Below are positions 27,283-34,504 of a DNA stretch of 64,000 nt, piece after piece. The notes beneath the pieces were generated by a model, which did no database searches, was not told where the DNA came from, and saw only the letters and a list, made by a program, of their open reading frames with translations. The position numbers and the translations under genes are program-made. Positions within the stretch are counted from its first letter, which is position 1. Each line of letters starts with the position of its first letter. The DNA is from an uncultured Oscillospiraceae bacterium (GTDB taxonomy: Bacteria > Bacillota > Clostridia > Oscillospirales > Oscillospiraceae), in assembly GCA_944386055.1 (NCBI GenBank), contig CALWZP010000012.1, forward strand, positions 1 to 64,000, written 5' to 3'.

Positions 27283-27753
27283 TCAAACCTCCTTTTCATC
27301 GCCCAGCTCCAGGCGGAGCAGGGACAGGGCCTTCCGCTGACGGGTGGAGACGGTGCCGGGGGGAAGGCCCAGCGCCTCGGCGGTCTCCGCGAGGGTGTAG
27401 CCGGAGAAGTACCGCAGCACCACCACTGCCCGCAGCTCCCGGGGCAGCCGCTCCACCGCGTCCCGGAGGGGGAGGGCGTCGAACTGCTCCGCCGCGGTCT
27501 CGGGCAGCTCCGCCATCGAAGGCTCCCGTTTCCGCCGGCGCAGCTCGTCGTTGCAGACATTGATGAGGATGCGGGTGATCCAGGTGGCGAAGTGCTCCGG
27601 CTGCCGCAGCTTCCGGTGGGAGAGGAAGGCGCGGTACACCGTCTCGTCCACCGCGTCCAGGGCGGCGGCCTCGCCCCCCAGGTAGAGCAGGGCGGTGCGG
27701 TAGAGCCGGCCGCGGATCTCCTCGGCCCTGTGAGCCAGTTCCAGATCGGTCAT
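27283..27753 (-). CDS. ECF-type RNA polymerase sigma factor (1)
   Basis: 156 residues with region 2 (RTALLYLGGEAAALDAVDETVYRAF near 18-45) and region 4 (RELRAVVVLRYFSGYTLAETAEALGLPPGTVSTRQRKAL near 102-143). It would direct RNA polymerase to a small set of promoters, held in check by the downstream membrane protein. The pair forms a two-gene unit divergent from mutY. Confidence 0.9.
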   Translation of the reverse strand: MTDLELAHRAEEIRGRLYRTALLYLGGEAAALDAVDETVYRAFLSHRKLRQPEHFATWITRILINVCNDELRRRKREPSMAELPETAAEQFDALPLRDAVERLPRELRAVVVLRYFSGYTLAETAEALGLPPGTVSTRQRKALSLLRLELGDEKEV

Positions 27754-27809
27754 GGGATCATCCCCTTTCCGCCCATTAGACGGTCTCGGGCGGGGTTTTC
27801 ATTGCGCCG

Positions 27810-27838
27810 TTGAAAAAAAGTTGGTTCTATTATATAAT
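27810..27838 (+). promoter_or_regulatory. Promoter of mutY-tdk-radical SAM unit
   Basis: TTGAAA (27810-27815), 17-bp spacer, perfect TATAAT (27833-27838), about 37 bp before the start codon region. Confidence 0.85.
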
Positions 27839-27875
27839 GACTGCCGAGCATAACGCAAAGCCAAATGGGGAGGGG

Positions 27876-28925
27876 ATGGAAGTGGAGAGCTGGAAGGGCC
27901 TGGCCATCCCTCTGCTGGAATGGTACCGGGACGACGCCCGGACGCTGCCCTGGCGCAGCGACCCCACGCCGTATCATGTCTGGGTGTCCGAGATCATGCT
28001 CCAGCAGACCCGGGTGGCGGCGGTGCTGGGCTATTATGCCCGCTTCATGGAGGAGCTGCCCACCGTGGAGCGCCTGGCGGCGGTGGACGAGGAGCGGCTG
28101 ATGAAGCTGTGGCAGGGGCTGGGGTATTACAGCCGGGCCCGGAATCTCCGGGCCGCCGCCCGGCAGATCATGGAGGAGCACGGGGGGATATTCCCCTCGG
28201 ACTACCGGTCTGTCCGCGCCCTGAAGGGGGTGGGGGACTACACCGCCGGGGCCATCTGCTCCATCGCCTTCGGCCTGCCGGTGCCCGCGGTGGACGGGAA
28301 TGTGCTGCGGGTCATGGCCCGGCTCACCGGGGACGATGGGGACATCGCCTCCCCCGCCATGAAGCGCCGGGTGACCCGGGAACTGGAGGAGGTCATCCCC
28401 GTCCACGCTCCCGGCGCCTTCAACCAGGCCATGATGGAGCTGGGGGCCACGGTTTGCCTGCCCAACGGCGCGCCGCTGTGCGGCCGCTGTCCCGTCCGGG
28501 ACCGGTGCGCCGCCCTGGCGGAGGACCGGATCGCACAGCTGCCGGTGAAAGCCCCCAAAAAGGCCCGGCGGGTGGAGGAGCGCACCGTGTGGCTCATTTT
28601 CCGCCGGGGCCGGGCGGCGCTGCGCCGCCGGCCGGAGAAGGGGCTGCTGGCGGGGCTGTGGGAGTACCCCAACGAGATAGGGGACGCCATGCCGGCCGAC
28701 TGGGGCATCGAGGCGGAGTCGGACACCTTCGGCGGCACGGCAAAGCATATCTTCACCCACATTGAGTGGCATCTCACCGTCCGGGTGGTCCGGGCGGCGG
28801 GGGAGGAGCTGCCCCCCGGCTGGGTGTGGGCGGACGGGGAGGAGCTGCGGACGCGGTACGCCGTGCCCGGCGCCTTCGACGGGGTGTCCCATGTGGTGGA
28901 GCGAGAATTGAAAAAGGGAGAATGA
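27876..28925 (+). CDS. mutY: A/G-specific adenine DNA glycosylase
   Basis: Removes adenine mispaired with 8-oxoguanine. 349 residues with catalytic Glu39 (VWVSEIMLQQT), helix-hairpin-helix LKGVGDYTAG with catalytic Asp near 121, an iron-sulfur cysteine set C-X7-C-X2-C-X5-C starting at residue 194, and a C-terminal MutT-like domain. The start is uncertain: the ATG at 27876 is only 2 nt after GGAGG, while an in-frame GTG at 27882 has an 8-nt spacing. tdk follows after 3 nt, so the genes are cotranscribed. Confidence 0.93.
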   Translation: MEVESWKGLAIPLLEWYRDDARTLPWRSDPTPYHVWVSEIMLQQTRVAAVLGYYARFMEELPTVERLAAVDEERLMKLWQGLGYYSRARNLRAAARQIMEEHGGIFPSDYRSVRALKGVGDYTAGAICSIAFGLPVPAVDGNVLRVMARLTGDDGDIASPAMKRRVTRELEEVIPVHAPGAFNQAMMELGATVCLPNGAPLCGRCPVRDRCAALAEDRIAQLPVKAPKKARRVEERTVWLIFRRGRAALRRRPEKGLLAGLWEYPNEIGDAMPADWGIEAESDTFGGTAKHIFTHIEWHLTVRVVRAAGEELPPGWVWADGEELRTRYAVPGAFDGVSHVVERELKKGE

Positions 28926-28928
28926 GAG

Positions 28929-29534
28929 ATGGCAAAGCTGTATTTCCGCTATGGCGTGATGGGCTCCAGCAAGTCCGCCAATGCGCTGATGGTGCGGTAT
29001 AACTACGAGGAGCGGGGCCAGCGGGCCCTGATGGTGAAGCCCATGGTGGACCAGCGGGACGGGGAGCGGATGGTGGGCTCCCGCATCGGGCTGACCTACC
29101 CCTGCATCTGGTTCGAGGAGCTGGAGGAAATGACGCCGGAGGAGATCCGGGAATACCAGTGCGTCATCGTGGACGAGGCCCAGTTTTTGAGCCGGGAACA
29201 GGTGGAGTTCCTCACCGGGGTGGTGGACGACATCGGGGTGCCGGTGATCTGCTACGGCCTGCGGGCGGACTTCAAAGGGGACCTGTTCCCCGGGTCCCAG
29301 GCGCTGCTGGCCTGGGCGGACATCATCGAGGAGGTCAAGACCATCTGCTGGTGCGGCAAGAAGGCCACCTGCAACGCCCGCTTTGACGAGCACGGCGTGG
29401 TGCTCAAGGAGGGGAAGCAGGTGGTGCTGGGGGCCAACGACCGGTACATCGGCCTGTGCCGCCGGCACTGGAAGGCGGGGAACCTGGGGCCCGACTGGGA
29501 GAGAGAGCCCTCCGTCCTGGAGCAGGGGAAGTGA
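28929..29534 (+). CDS. tdk: Thymidine kinase
   Basis: Phosphorylates thymidine in the salvage pathway. 201 residues with P-loop GVMGSSKSANAL near 9-20, the DEAQF box near 79, and zinc-binding cysteines CWCGKKATC near 139 with a later C-R-R-H. It is preceded by mutY and overlaps the start of the radical SAM gene by 4 nt, forming a three-gene operon. Confidence 0.95.
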   Translation: MAKLYFRYGVMGSSKSANALMVRYNYEERGQRALMVKPMVDQRDGERMVGSRIGLTYPCIWFEELEEMTPEEIREYQCVIVDEAQFLSREQVEFLTGVVDDIGVPVICYGLRADFKGDLFPGSQALLAWADIIEEVKTICWCGKKATCNARFDEHGVVLKEGKQVVLGANDRYIGLCRRHWKAGNLGPDWEREPSVLEQGK

Positions 29535-30403
29535 GATGCGTCCAGTGCCCCCGCCGGTGCGGGGCGGAGCGGACCGGGACCGCCGGGGCGGGGGTGTGCG
29601 GGATGCCCAGCCTGCCGGTGGTGGCCCGGGCGGCCCTCCACCACTGGGAGGAGCCCCCCATCTCGGGCACCCGGGGGGCGGGGACGATTTTCTTCTCCGG
29701 GTGCAGTCTGGGGTGCGTGTACTGCCAGAACGAGGAGATCAGCCACCGGGGGGTGGGGAAGGTCATCTCGGAGGAGCGGCTGAGGGAGATCTTCCGGGAG
29801 CTCATCTCCCAGGGGGCCCACAACATCGACCTGGTGAACCCCACCCACTTCTCCCATGTGCTGGAGCGGGTGCTGGAAGAGCCCCTGCCGGTGCCGGTGG
29901 TATGGAACAGCGGGGGGTACGACCTGCCCGAGACCCTGAGGCGGCTGGAGGGAAAGGTGGACATCTACCTGCCCGACTTGAAATACCTGGATGAGGCGGG
30001 GGCGGCGCGGTACTCCGGGGCCCCGGACTATCCGGAGCGGGCCAAGGCGGCCATTTTGGAGATGTACCGCCAGACGGGCCCCTGCGTGGAGGAGGACGGC
30101 CTGCTGTGCCGGGGGGTGGTGATCCGGCATCTGCTGCTGCCCGGGCGGCTGGCCCAGGCCAAGGCGGTGATGGACTGGGTGGCGGAGCAGTTCCCTCCGG
30201 GGGCGGTGTACTTCTCCCTCATGAGCCAGTATACCCCCTGGGGCCGGGCGGCGGAGTACCCGGAGATCGACCGAAAACTGCGCCGGGCGGAGAGCCGGGC
30301 GGCCCGGGCGTACATGGAGAACCTGGGCCTGGCGGGCTTCGTCCAGGATGAGGACAGCGCCCGCCGGGAGTATACCCCGGCCTTCGACCTCGCCGGGGTA
30401 TGA
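29531..30403 (+). CDS. PflA-like radical SAM protein (COG1313 type)
   Basis: 290 residues. An N-terminal cysteine group VRCVQCPRRCGAER, then GVCGM, and the radical SAM signature FSGCSLGCVYCQNEEIS near residue 57-71 (CX3CX2C binding a [4Fe-4S] cluster). A conserved DLVNPTHFSHV follows. Relatives resemble pyruvate formate-lyase activating enzyme, but their target is not established. The GTG at 29531 is chosen because it keeps the first cysteine group and overlaps the tdk stop; a further upstream ATG lies inside tdk. Confidence 0.82.
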   Translation: MRCVQCPRRCGAERTGTAGAGVCGMPSLPVVARAALHHWEEPPISGTRGAGTIFFSGCSLGCVYCQNEEISHRGVGKVISEERLREIFRELISQGAHNIDLVNPTHFSHVLERVLEEPLPVPVVWNSGGYDLPETLRRLEGKVDIYLPDLKYLDEAGAARYSGAPDYPERAKAAILEMYRQTGPCVEEDGLLCRGVVIRHLLLPGRLAQAKAVMDWVAEQFPPGAVYFSLMSQYTPWGRAAEYPEIDRKLRRAESRAARAYMENLGLAGFVQDEDSARREYTPAFDLAGV

Positions 30404-30405
30404 CA

Positions 30406-30450
30406 ACGCGCCCCCGGGCCGGCTTTAGCCGGCCCGGGGGCGCGTTTTTT
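30406..30450 (+). terminator. Strong terminator after the radical SAM gene
   Basis: An 18-bp GC-rich stem (30406-30423 with 30428-30445), TTTA loop, and a run of six T. It separates this operon from convergent argS. Confidence 0.93.
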
Positions 30451-30456
30451 CTCATT

Positions 30457-32205
30457 TCACATCTTCTCCGGAGCGGAGACGCCCAGCAGGGCCAGACCGT
30501 TGGCCAGCACAGAGCGCACCGTGTCCGCCAGCTTCAGCCGGGCGGAGAGGAGGGCGGGCTCCTCCCCCTTGATGCGGCAGGCGTTGTAGAACCGGTGGAA
30601 GTCCCCGGCCAGGGAGACCAGATAGCGGTTGATGCGGCTGGGGTCGTAGTCCCGGGCGGCCAGATGGATCTCCTCGGGGAACTGGGCCAGGGCCTTGATG
30701 AGGGCCAGCTCCTCCGGGGAGGAGAGCAGGGCGGCGTCCACCCCGGCGGCGGTGGGCACCGCCGCCCCCTCCTGGGCCAGCCGGGCGATGAGGGAGCAGA
30801 TGCGGGCGTGGGCATACTGGACATAGTACACCGGGTTCTCGCTGTCCTCCCGCACCGCCAGGTCCAGGTCGAAGTCCAGGGGGGAGGAGGCGGCCCGGGA
30901 GTTGAAGAAGTACCGGGCGGCGTCGGCGGAGATCTCGTCCAGCAGGTCGTGGAGGGCGATGGCCTTGCCCGAGCGTTTGGACATGCGCACCGGCTTGCCG
31001 TCCTGGAGCAGGTTCACCAGGTGCATCAGCACGATCACCAGACGGTGGGAGCCATCCAGCCCCAGCCCGTCCAGGGCGGCCTGGAGCCGGGCCACATGGC
31101 CGTGGTGGTCGGCGCCCCAGATGTTGATGACCAGGTCGAAGCCCCGCACCTCCAGCTTGTTGCGGTGATAGGCGATGTCGGCGGCAAAGTAGGTGTAGTA
31201 CCCGTTGGCCCGGCGGAGCACATCGTCCTTCAGGTCCAGCTTGTCCACCTGCTCCTGAGTCTTACCCTCGTTGAGATATTTCTGCTTCAGCAGGGCGGTG
31301 GTGTTCAGCCAAAGGGCCCCGTCCTTCTCATAGGTCCAGCCCAGCTGAGTCAGCTTGTCCACCGTCTGGGCCACATAGCCGCTCTCGTGGAGGGAGGACT
31401 CATAGAACCACTGGTCGTACACGATGCGGTACTTCTTCAGGTCCTCCTCCATTTTGGGGATGTTCACCGACAGGCCGTACTGGCCCATCTTCTCCAGGCG
31501 TTCCTCCTCGGGCAGGTCCCTCCAGCTCTCCCCGTGCTGGTCATAGATGGCCCGGGCCAGCTCCTTGATGTCCTCCCCGTGATAGCCCTCCTCGGGGAAT
31601 GGGAAGTTCTCCTCCCCCAGCAGGAGCTGCATATACCGGGCGTTGATGGACACGGCGAATTTGTGGATCTGATTGCCGGCGTCGTTGACATAGAACTCCT
31701 TCCAGGTGTCCCAGCCGTCCCGCTTGAGCACATTGGCCAGGGTATCCCCCAGCACGCCGCCCCGGGCGTTGCCCATGTGCATGGGGCCGGTGGGGTTGGC
31801 GGAGACGAACTCCACCATCACCCTCCTGCCGCCCCCCTCGGTACCGGCGCCGTAATCTGCCCCCTGGGCCTCCACAGCGGAGAGGACCTCCCCGAACCAC
31901 CTGGGCCCCAGGGTGAAGTTGAGAAAGCCGGGACCGGCGATCTCCACCTTCTGAAAAAAGCTGCCCTCCAGCTCCAGGTGGTCCGCGATGATCTGGGCGA
32001 TCTGGCGGGGGGCCATGTGCAGGGCCTTGGCCCCCGCCATGGCGAAGGAGGAGGCGTAGTCCCCGTGGGCGGTGTCCTTGGGGATCTCGATGGTGGCCTT
32101 CACTTCGGCGCCGGCGGGGAGCAGTCCCGCGGCGGCGGCCTTCTCATAGGCCGCCCTGGTCAGCTGGTCCACCTGCTGCCGGGCGGCTTGGATCATGTTC
32201 GACAT
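30457..32205 (-). CDS. argS: Arginyl-tRNA synthetase
   Basis: Charges tRNA-Arg with arginine. 582 residues, class I fold: HIGH-type motif NPTGPMHMGNARGG near 123-136, KMSKS-type VRMSKRSGKA near 385, and the C-terminal anticodon-binding DALR region. The ATG at 32205 follows AAAGGA by 10 nt; a longer in-frame extension begins in the repeat-rich leader and lacks a binding site. It ends 7 nt from the facing terminator. Confidence 0.96.
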   Translation of the reverse strand: MSNMIQAARQQVDQLTRAAYEKAAAAGLLPAGAEVKATIEIPKDTAHGDYASSFAMAGAKALHMAPRQIAQIIADHLELEGSFFQKVEIAGPGFLNFTLGPRWFGEVLSAVEAQGADYGAGTEGGGRRVMVEFVSANPTGPMHMGNARGGVLGDTLANVLKRDGWDTWKEFYVNDAGNQIHKFAVSINARYMQLLLGEENFPFPEEGYHGEDIKELARAIYDQHGESWRDLPEEERLEKMGQYGLSVNIPKMEEDLKKYRIVYDQWFYESSLHESGYVAQTVDKLTQLGWTYEKDGALWLNTTALLKQKYLNEGKTQEQVDKLDLKDDVLRRANGYYTYFAADIAYHRNKLEVRGFDLVINIWGADHHGHVARLQAALDGLGLDGSHRLVIVLMHLVNLLQDGKPVRMSKRSGKAIALHDLLDEISADAARYFFNSRAASSPLDFDLDLAVREDSENPVYYVQYAHARICSLIARLAQEGAAVPTAAGVDAALLSSPEELALIKALAQFPEEIHLAARDYDPSRINRYLVSLAGDFHRFYNACRIKGEEPALLSARLKLADTVRSVLANGLALLGVSAPEKM

Positions 32206-32236
32206 AAGCAACTCGTCCTTTACTTTGTTGAAATAA

Positions 32237-32324
32237 GAGATAGGAGATGCCTTTTGGCCCTCGGACGGCCAGAGGTCGGCTTCCAATACAGTCCGGCGCA
32301 GCCGGACACCACAACTCCTATCTC
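32237..32324. repeat. Inverted repeat in the argS leader
   Basis: GAGATAGGAG (32237-32246) and CTCCTATCTC (32315-32324) enclose about 70 bp with an inner GTCCGGC/GCCGGAC hairpin. A further CCTATCT copy follows at about 32331. In the argS transcript this gives two AGATAGGA copies competing for one complement. Regulatory role or small inserted element is undecided. Confidence 0.6.
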
Positions 32325-32346
32325 ATAATTCCTATCTTACTGATTT

Positions 32347-32425
32347 CTCACTGCTTGAGCGTTGTTTTGCTGGCCTCGGTGACCTTGATCTGGAACAAAT
32401 TCCGGCCCGCCACTGCGTGGTCGAT
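32347..32425 (-). pseudogene. Duplicated 3' end of the DUF1934 gene
   Basis: A 79-bp direct repeat of 32516-32594 with one mismatch, offset by 169 bp. It repeats the last 25 or so codons and stop of the DUF1934 gene (IDHAVAGRNLFQIKV) downstream of the gene itself. Confidence 0.9.
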
Positions 32426-32440
32426 GTCCCGCGGCGTCAG

Positions 32441-32500
32441 GCCGCCGCGGGGCCCCAGGGATTGGATTCCTCGGGCGGGCGAAGCCCGCCCTGCGGGATC
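32441..32500 (-). repeat. 60-bp repeat module, copy 1
   Basis: Lies between the DUF1934 stop and the duplicated gene end. Read in gene direction it is GATC, CCGCAGGGCGG, six bases, CCCGCCCGAGGA, then TGGGGCCCC and CGGCGG. A related module lies among the fhs 3'-end copies at 51334-51393, in the same orientation relative to the gene. Confidence 0.75.
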
Positions 32501-32600
32501 GAGATCGACCACGCCCTCACTGTTTGAGCGTTGTTTTGCTGGCCTCGGTGACCTTGATCTGGAACAAATTCCGGCCCGCCACTGCGTGGTCGATCTCGAT
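32498..32600. repeat. Inverted repeat around the DUF1934 stop codon
   Basis: ATCGAGATCGACCACGC (32498-32514) and its exact complement (32584-32600). One arm is coding; the other begins 2 nt after the stop codon. A comparable 18-bp pair surrounds the fhs stop. Confidence 0.85.
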
Positions 32601-32963
32601 GGCGTAGTCGATCTCCAGCTCACCGCCCGTCTCCCCGATGGTGGAGCGGACCTTTTTGGCAGACACCCCGATCTCCATGGCCCCATAGGGGGTGTCATAG
32701 AGGGAGAGATGCTTGCGGCCCACCTCAAAGATCATCTGGGAGTTTACCTGCCCCTCCCGGGTCAGGGTGACCCGCTTGGGCTGGATGTGGAAGCTGGTGC
32801 TGGTGCCGTCCAGGCCGGTGAGCTCGCTCTCCTCATAGCGCAGGGTATACTCCCCCGCCTCCCCCCGGGACAGACGGCCGGAGGTGATCAGCTCCACACT
32901 GTTTGGGTCTTCCTCGTCAAACTGCTGCATCCCCTTGATGGAGATGATGACATCCTTTTCCAT
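32517..32963 (-). CDS. DUF1934 (YwiB-like) protein
   Basis: 148 residues, predicted beta-barrel small protein of unknown function common in Firmicutes. Visible motifs are DVIISIKGMQQFD at the start and RYEESELTGLDGTSTSFHI near 45. The ATG at 32963 has GAGG 5 nt upstream; an in-frame extension to 33011 has no ribosome binding site. A strong promoter lies just upstream and argS follows, so the two may be cotranscribed. Its 3' end is flanked by an inverted repeat and duplicated downstream. Confidence 0.82.
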   Translation of the reverse strand: MEKDVIISIKGMQQFDEEDPNSVELITSGRLSRGEAGEYTLRYEESELTGLDGTSTSFHIQPKRVTLTREGQVNSQMIFEVGRKHLSLYDTPYGAMEIGVSAKKVRSTIGETGGELEIDYAIEIDHAVAGRNLFQIKVTEASKTTLKQ

Positions 32964-33009
32964 AGCAACCTCGAACTCTGGGGAGATTCCCCGTGAAATG
33001 CGGCTCTTC

Positions 33010-33038
33010 ATTATATATTAGTATGGGGCTGCTGTAAA
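33010..33038 (-). promoter_or_regulatory. Promoter of the DUF1934 gene
   Basis: Minus strand: TTTACA (33033-33038), 17-bp spacer, TATAAT (33010-33015). Confidence 0.85.
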
Positions 33039-33057
33039 GGGAAAATTCACCGCCGGG

Positions 33058-33873
33058 TCAATATCGGGTGATATCCACCTGGGCCACCTCGCCGGTGACA
33101 TCGTGGCCCAGGAAGATGGAGGCCAGACTGACGAAGCTGCCGATGCTGTCGCTGACGAAATAGCGGCAGATGCCCCGCCGGATGGGTTCGTTGAGAGCGT
33201 CCAGGGCGGTGAGGCGGCGGAGAACGGCCTGGGCCCCCTGGGCCCCCGAGTTGATGAGGGTCACCCCGGGGCCCATCTCCCGGGAGATGACCTCCTGAAG
33301 CAGGGGATAGTGGGTGCAGCCCAGCACCAGGGTGTCCGCCCCGGCGGCCTTGATGGGGGAAAGGTACTCCCCCACCACGGTCTCCACCACGATGTCACCC
33401 GGACGGAAGCGTCCGTTCTCCACCAGGGGGACCAGCAGGGGGCAGGGCACATCGATGAGCCGCGCGTCGGGCCGCAGGGCCAGGATGCGCCGGAGATAGG
33501 CGCCGGTGCGGATGGTGGCCTGGGTGCCGATGAGGCCGATGACCCCGTTGCGGCTGGCCTGGGCGGCGGCCTGGGCGGAGGGCTCCACCACCCCGATGAT
33601 GGGGATGGGATTCTCCCGCTCCAGCACCTCCATGGCGGTGGAACTGACGGTGCCGCAGGCGATGACGATGGCCTTCAGGTCGAAGGAGCGGAGAAAGGCC
33701 ACATCCTGCCGGGCATACTGGATGATGGTCTCCCGGGAGCGCCCGCCATAGGGGACCCGGCCGGTGTCGCCGAAGTAGATGATGTCCTCTCCCGGAAGAA
33801 GGGCGGTGAGCTCCCGCACCGCGGTGAGCCCGCCCAGTCCGGAGTCAAACACGCCGATGGGGCGGCTGTCCAT
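33058..33873 (-). CDS. murI: Glutamate racemase
   Basis: Makes D-glutamate for peptidoglycan. 271 residues with the N-terminal IGVFDSGLGGLT, FGDTGRVPYGGRS, and two catalytic cysteines in VIACGTVSS near 73 and LGCTHYPL near 183. The first motif reads ACGT where many racemases have ACNT. The second of two ATGs (33873) is preferred, 8 nt after AGGAG; the first (33879) is only 2 nt from it. Confidence 0.93.
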   Translation of the reverse strand: MDSRPIGVFDSGLGGLTAVRELTALLPGEDIIYFGDTGRVPYGGRSRETIIQYARQDVAFLRSFDLKAIVIACGTVSSTAMEVLERENPIPIIGVVEPSAQAAAQASRNGVIGLIGTQATIRTGAYLRRILALRPDARLIDVPCPLLVPLVENGRFRPGDIVVETVVGEYLSPIKAAGADTLVLGCTHYPLLQEVISREMGPGVTLINSGAQGAQAVLRRLTALDALNEPIRRGICRYFVSDSIGSFVSLASIFLGHDVTGEVAQVDITRY

Positions 33874-33906
33874 CCGCATCTCTCCTTTCTGAAACTGCTG
33901 CGTATC

Positions 33907-33935
33907 ATTCTATGACATTCCGCCTATAAAAACAA
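33907..33935 (-). promoter_or_regulatory. Promoter of murI
   Basis: Minus strand: TTGTTT (33930-33935), 17-bp spacer, TAGAAT (33907-33912). Confidence 0.65.
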
Positions 33936-33958
33936 GGGGGAATTTCCCCAGGAGCCGT

Positions 33959-33987
33959 TTGACAACAGGCCGGTCATCGTGTAGTAT
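33959..33987 (+). promoter_or_regulatory. Promoter of the unknown gene at 34014
   Basis: TTGACA (33959-33964), 17-bp spacer, TAGTAT (33982-33987), followed by AAGGAGG. Confidence 0.8.
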
Positions 33988-34013
33988 ACTATGTTTGTAA
34001 GGAGGTCTTGCAT

Positions 34014-34427
34014 ATGAACCTGGAACTGACCACCAAACAATTCCGCCGTCTGCTGGACATGGCCTATATCGGCAACTGGGTGCTCAACTCCACCCGGGGA
34101 GATGACCGCATCCGGGACTACGACGAGGTGGAGAGCCTGCTCTTCGCCAAGGCAGCCCGGGAGGGGATGCCAGTGCTCACCGAGCTCTACCGGGGCGAGG
34201 CGGTGCCCTCCCGCGCCTTTGAGGAGGGCGGCATCCATGAGGCCATCGTGGAATATGAAAACAACATCTTTTTCGACATCCTGGCGGAGGAACTGGCCCG
34301 GCGGGACATGGACGATGTGCCCATCGACGAGACCAATGTGGACGAGTTCAACCAGCGGGTGGAGACCTATATCACCGAGTTCGAGGCCCACGGCACCGAC
34401 AACATCACGGTGGACAGCATCGGCTGA
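34014..34427 (+). CDS. Conserved-looking protein of unknown function
   Basis: 137 residues, acidic and soluble, no signal peptide or membrane segment. It begins NLELTTKQFRRLLDMAYIGNW and is rich in Asp/Glu; I do not recognise a domain. Gene structure is convincing: own strong promoter, AAGGAGG 8 nt before ATG 34014 (an earlier TTG lacks proper spacing), and a terminator right after. It precedes tex and is divergent from murI. Confidence 0.8.
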   Translation: MNLELTTKQFRRLLDMAYIGNWVLNSTRGDDRIRDYDEVESLLFAKAAREGMPVLTELYRGEAVPSRAFEEGGIHEAIVEYENNIFFDILAEELARRDMDDVPIDETNVDEFNQRVETYITEFEAHGTDNITVDSIG

Positions 34428-34429
34428 CA

Positions 34430-34472
34430 GACGGGGCGGCCCGCCCGGGGGGACCGGGCGGACCGCCCCGTC
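34430..34472 (+). terminator. Terminator after the unknown gene
   Basis: A 10-bp stem (GACGGGGCGG with complement) extended by a second 8-bp stem across single-base bulges, then a T/C-rich tail. Confidence 0.75.
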
Positions 34473-34504
34473 TTCTTCCGTCCGACCGAGAAGGAGAGAA
34501 AGAC

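Noticed and set aside
32348-32728. 126-codon minus-strand frame running through the DUF1934 3' region into the duplicated end
   Set aside because: It is in a different frame from the gene until the duplicated tail and lacks its own start signals; it is a by-product of the duplication.
34430-34472. GC-rich hairpin as an element of tex regulation
   Set aside because: It fits a plain terminator of the preceding gene; no alternative pairing with the tex leader is visible.
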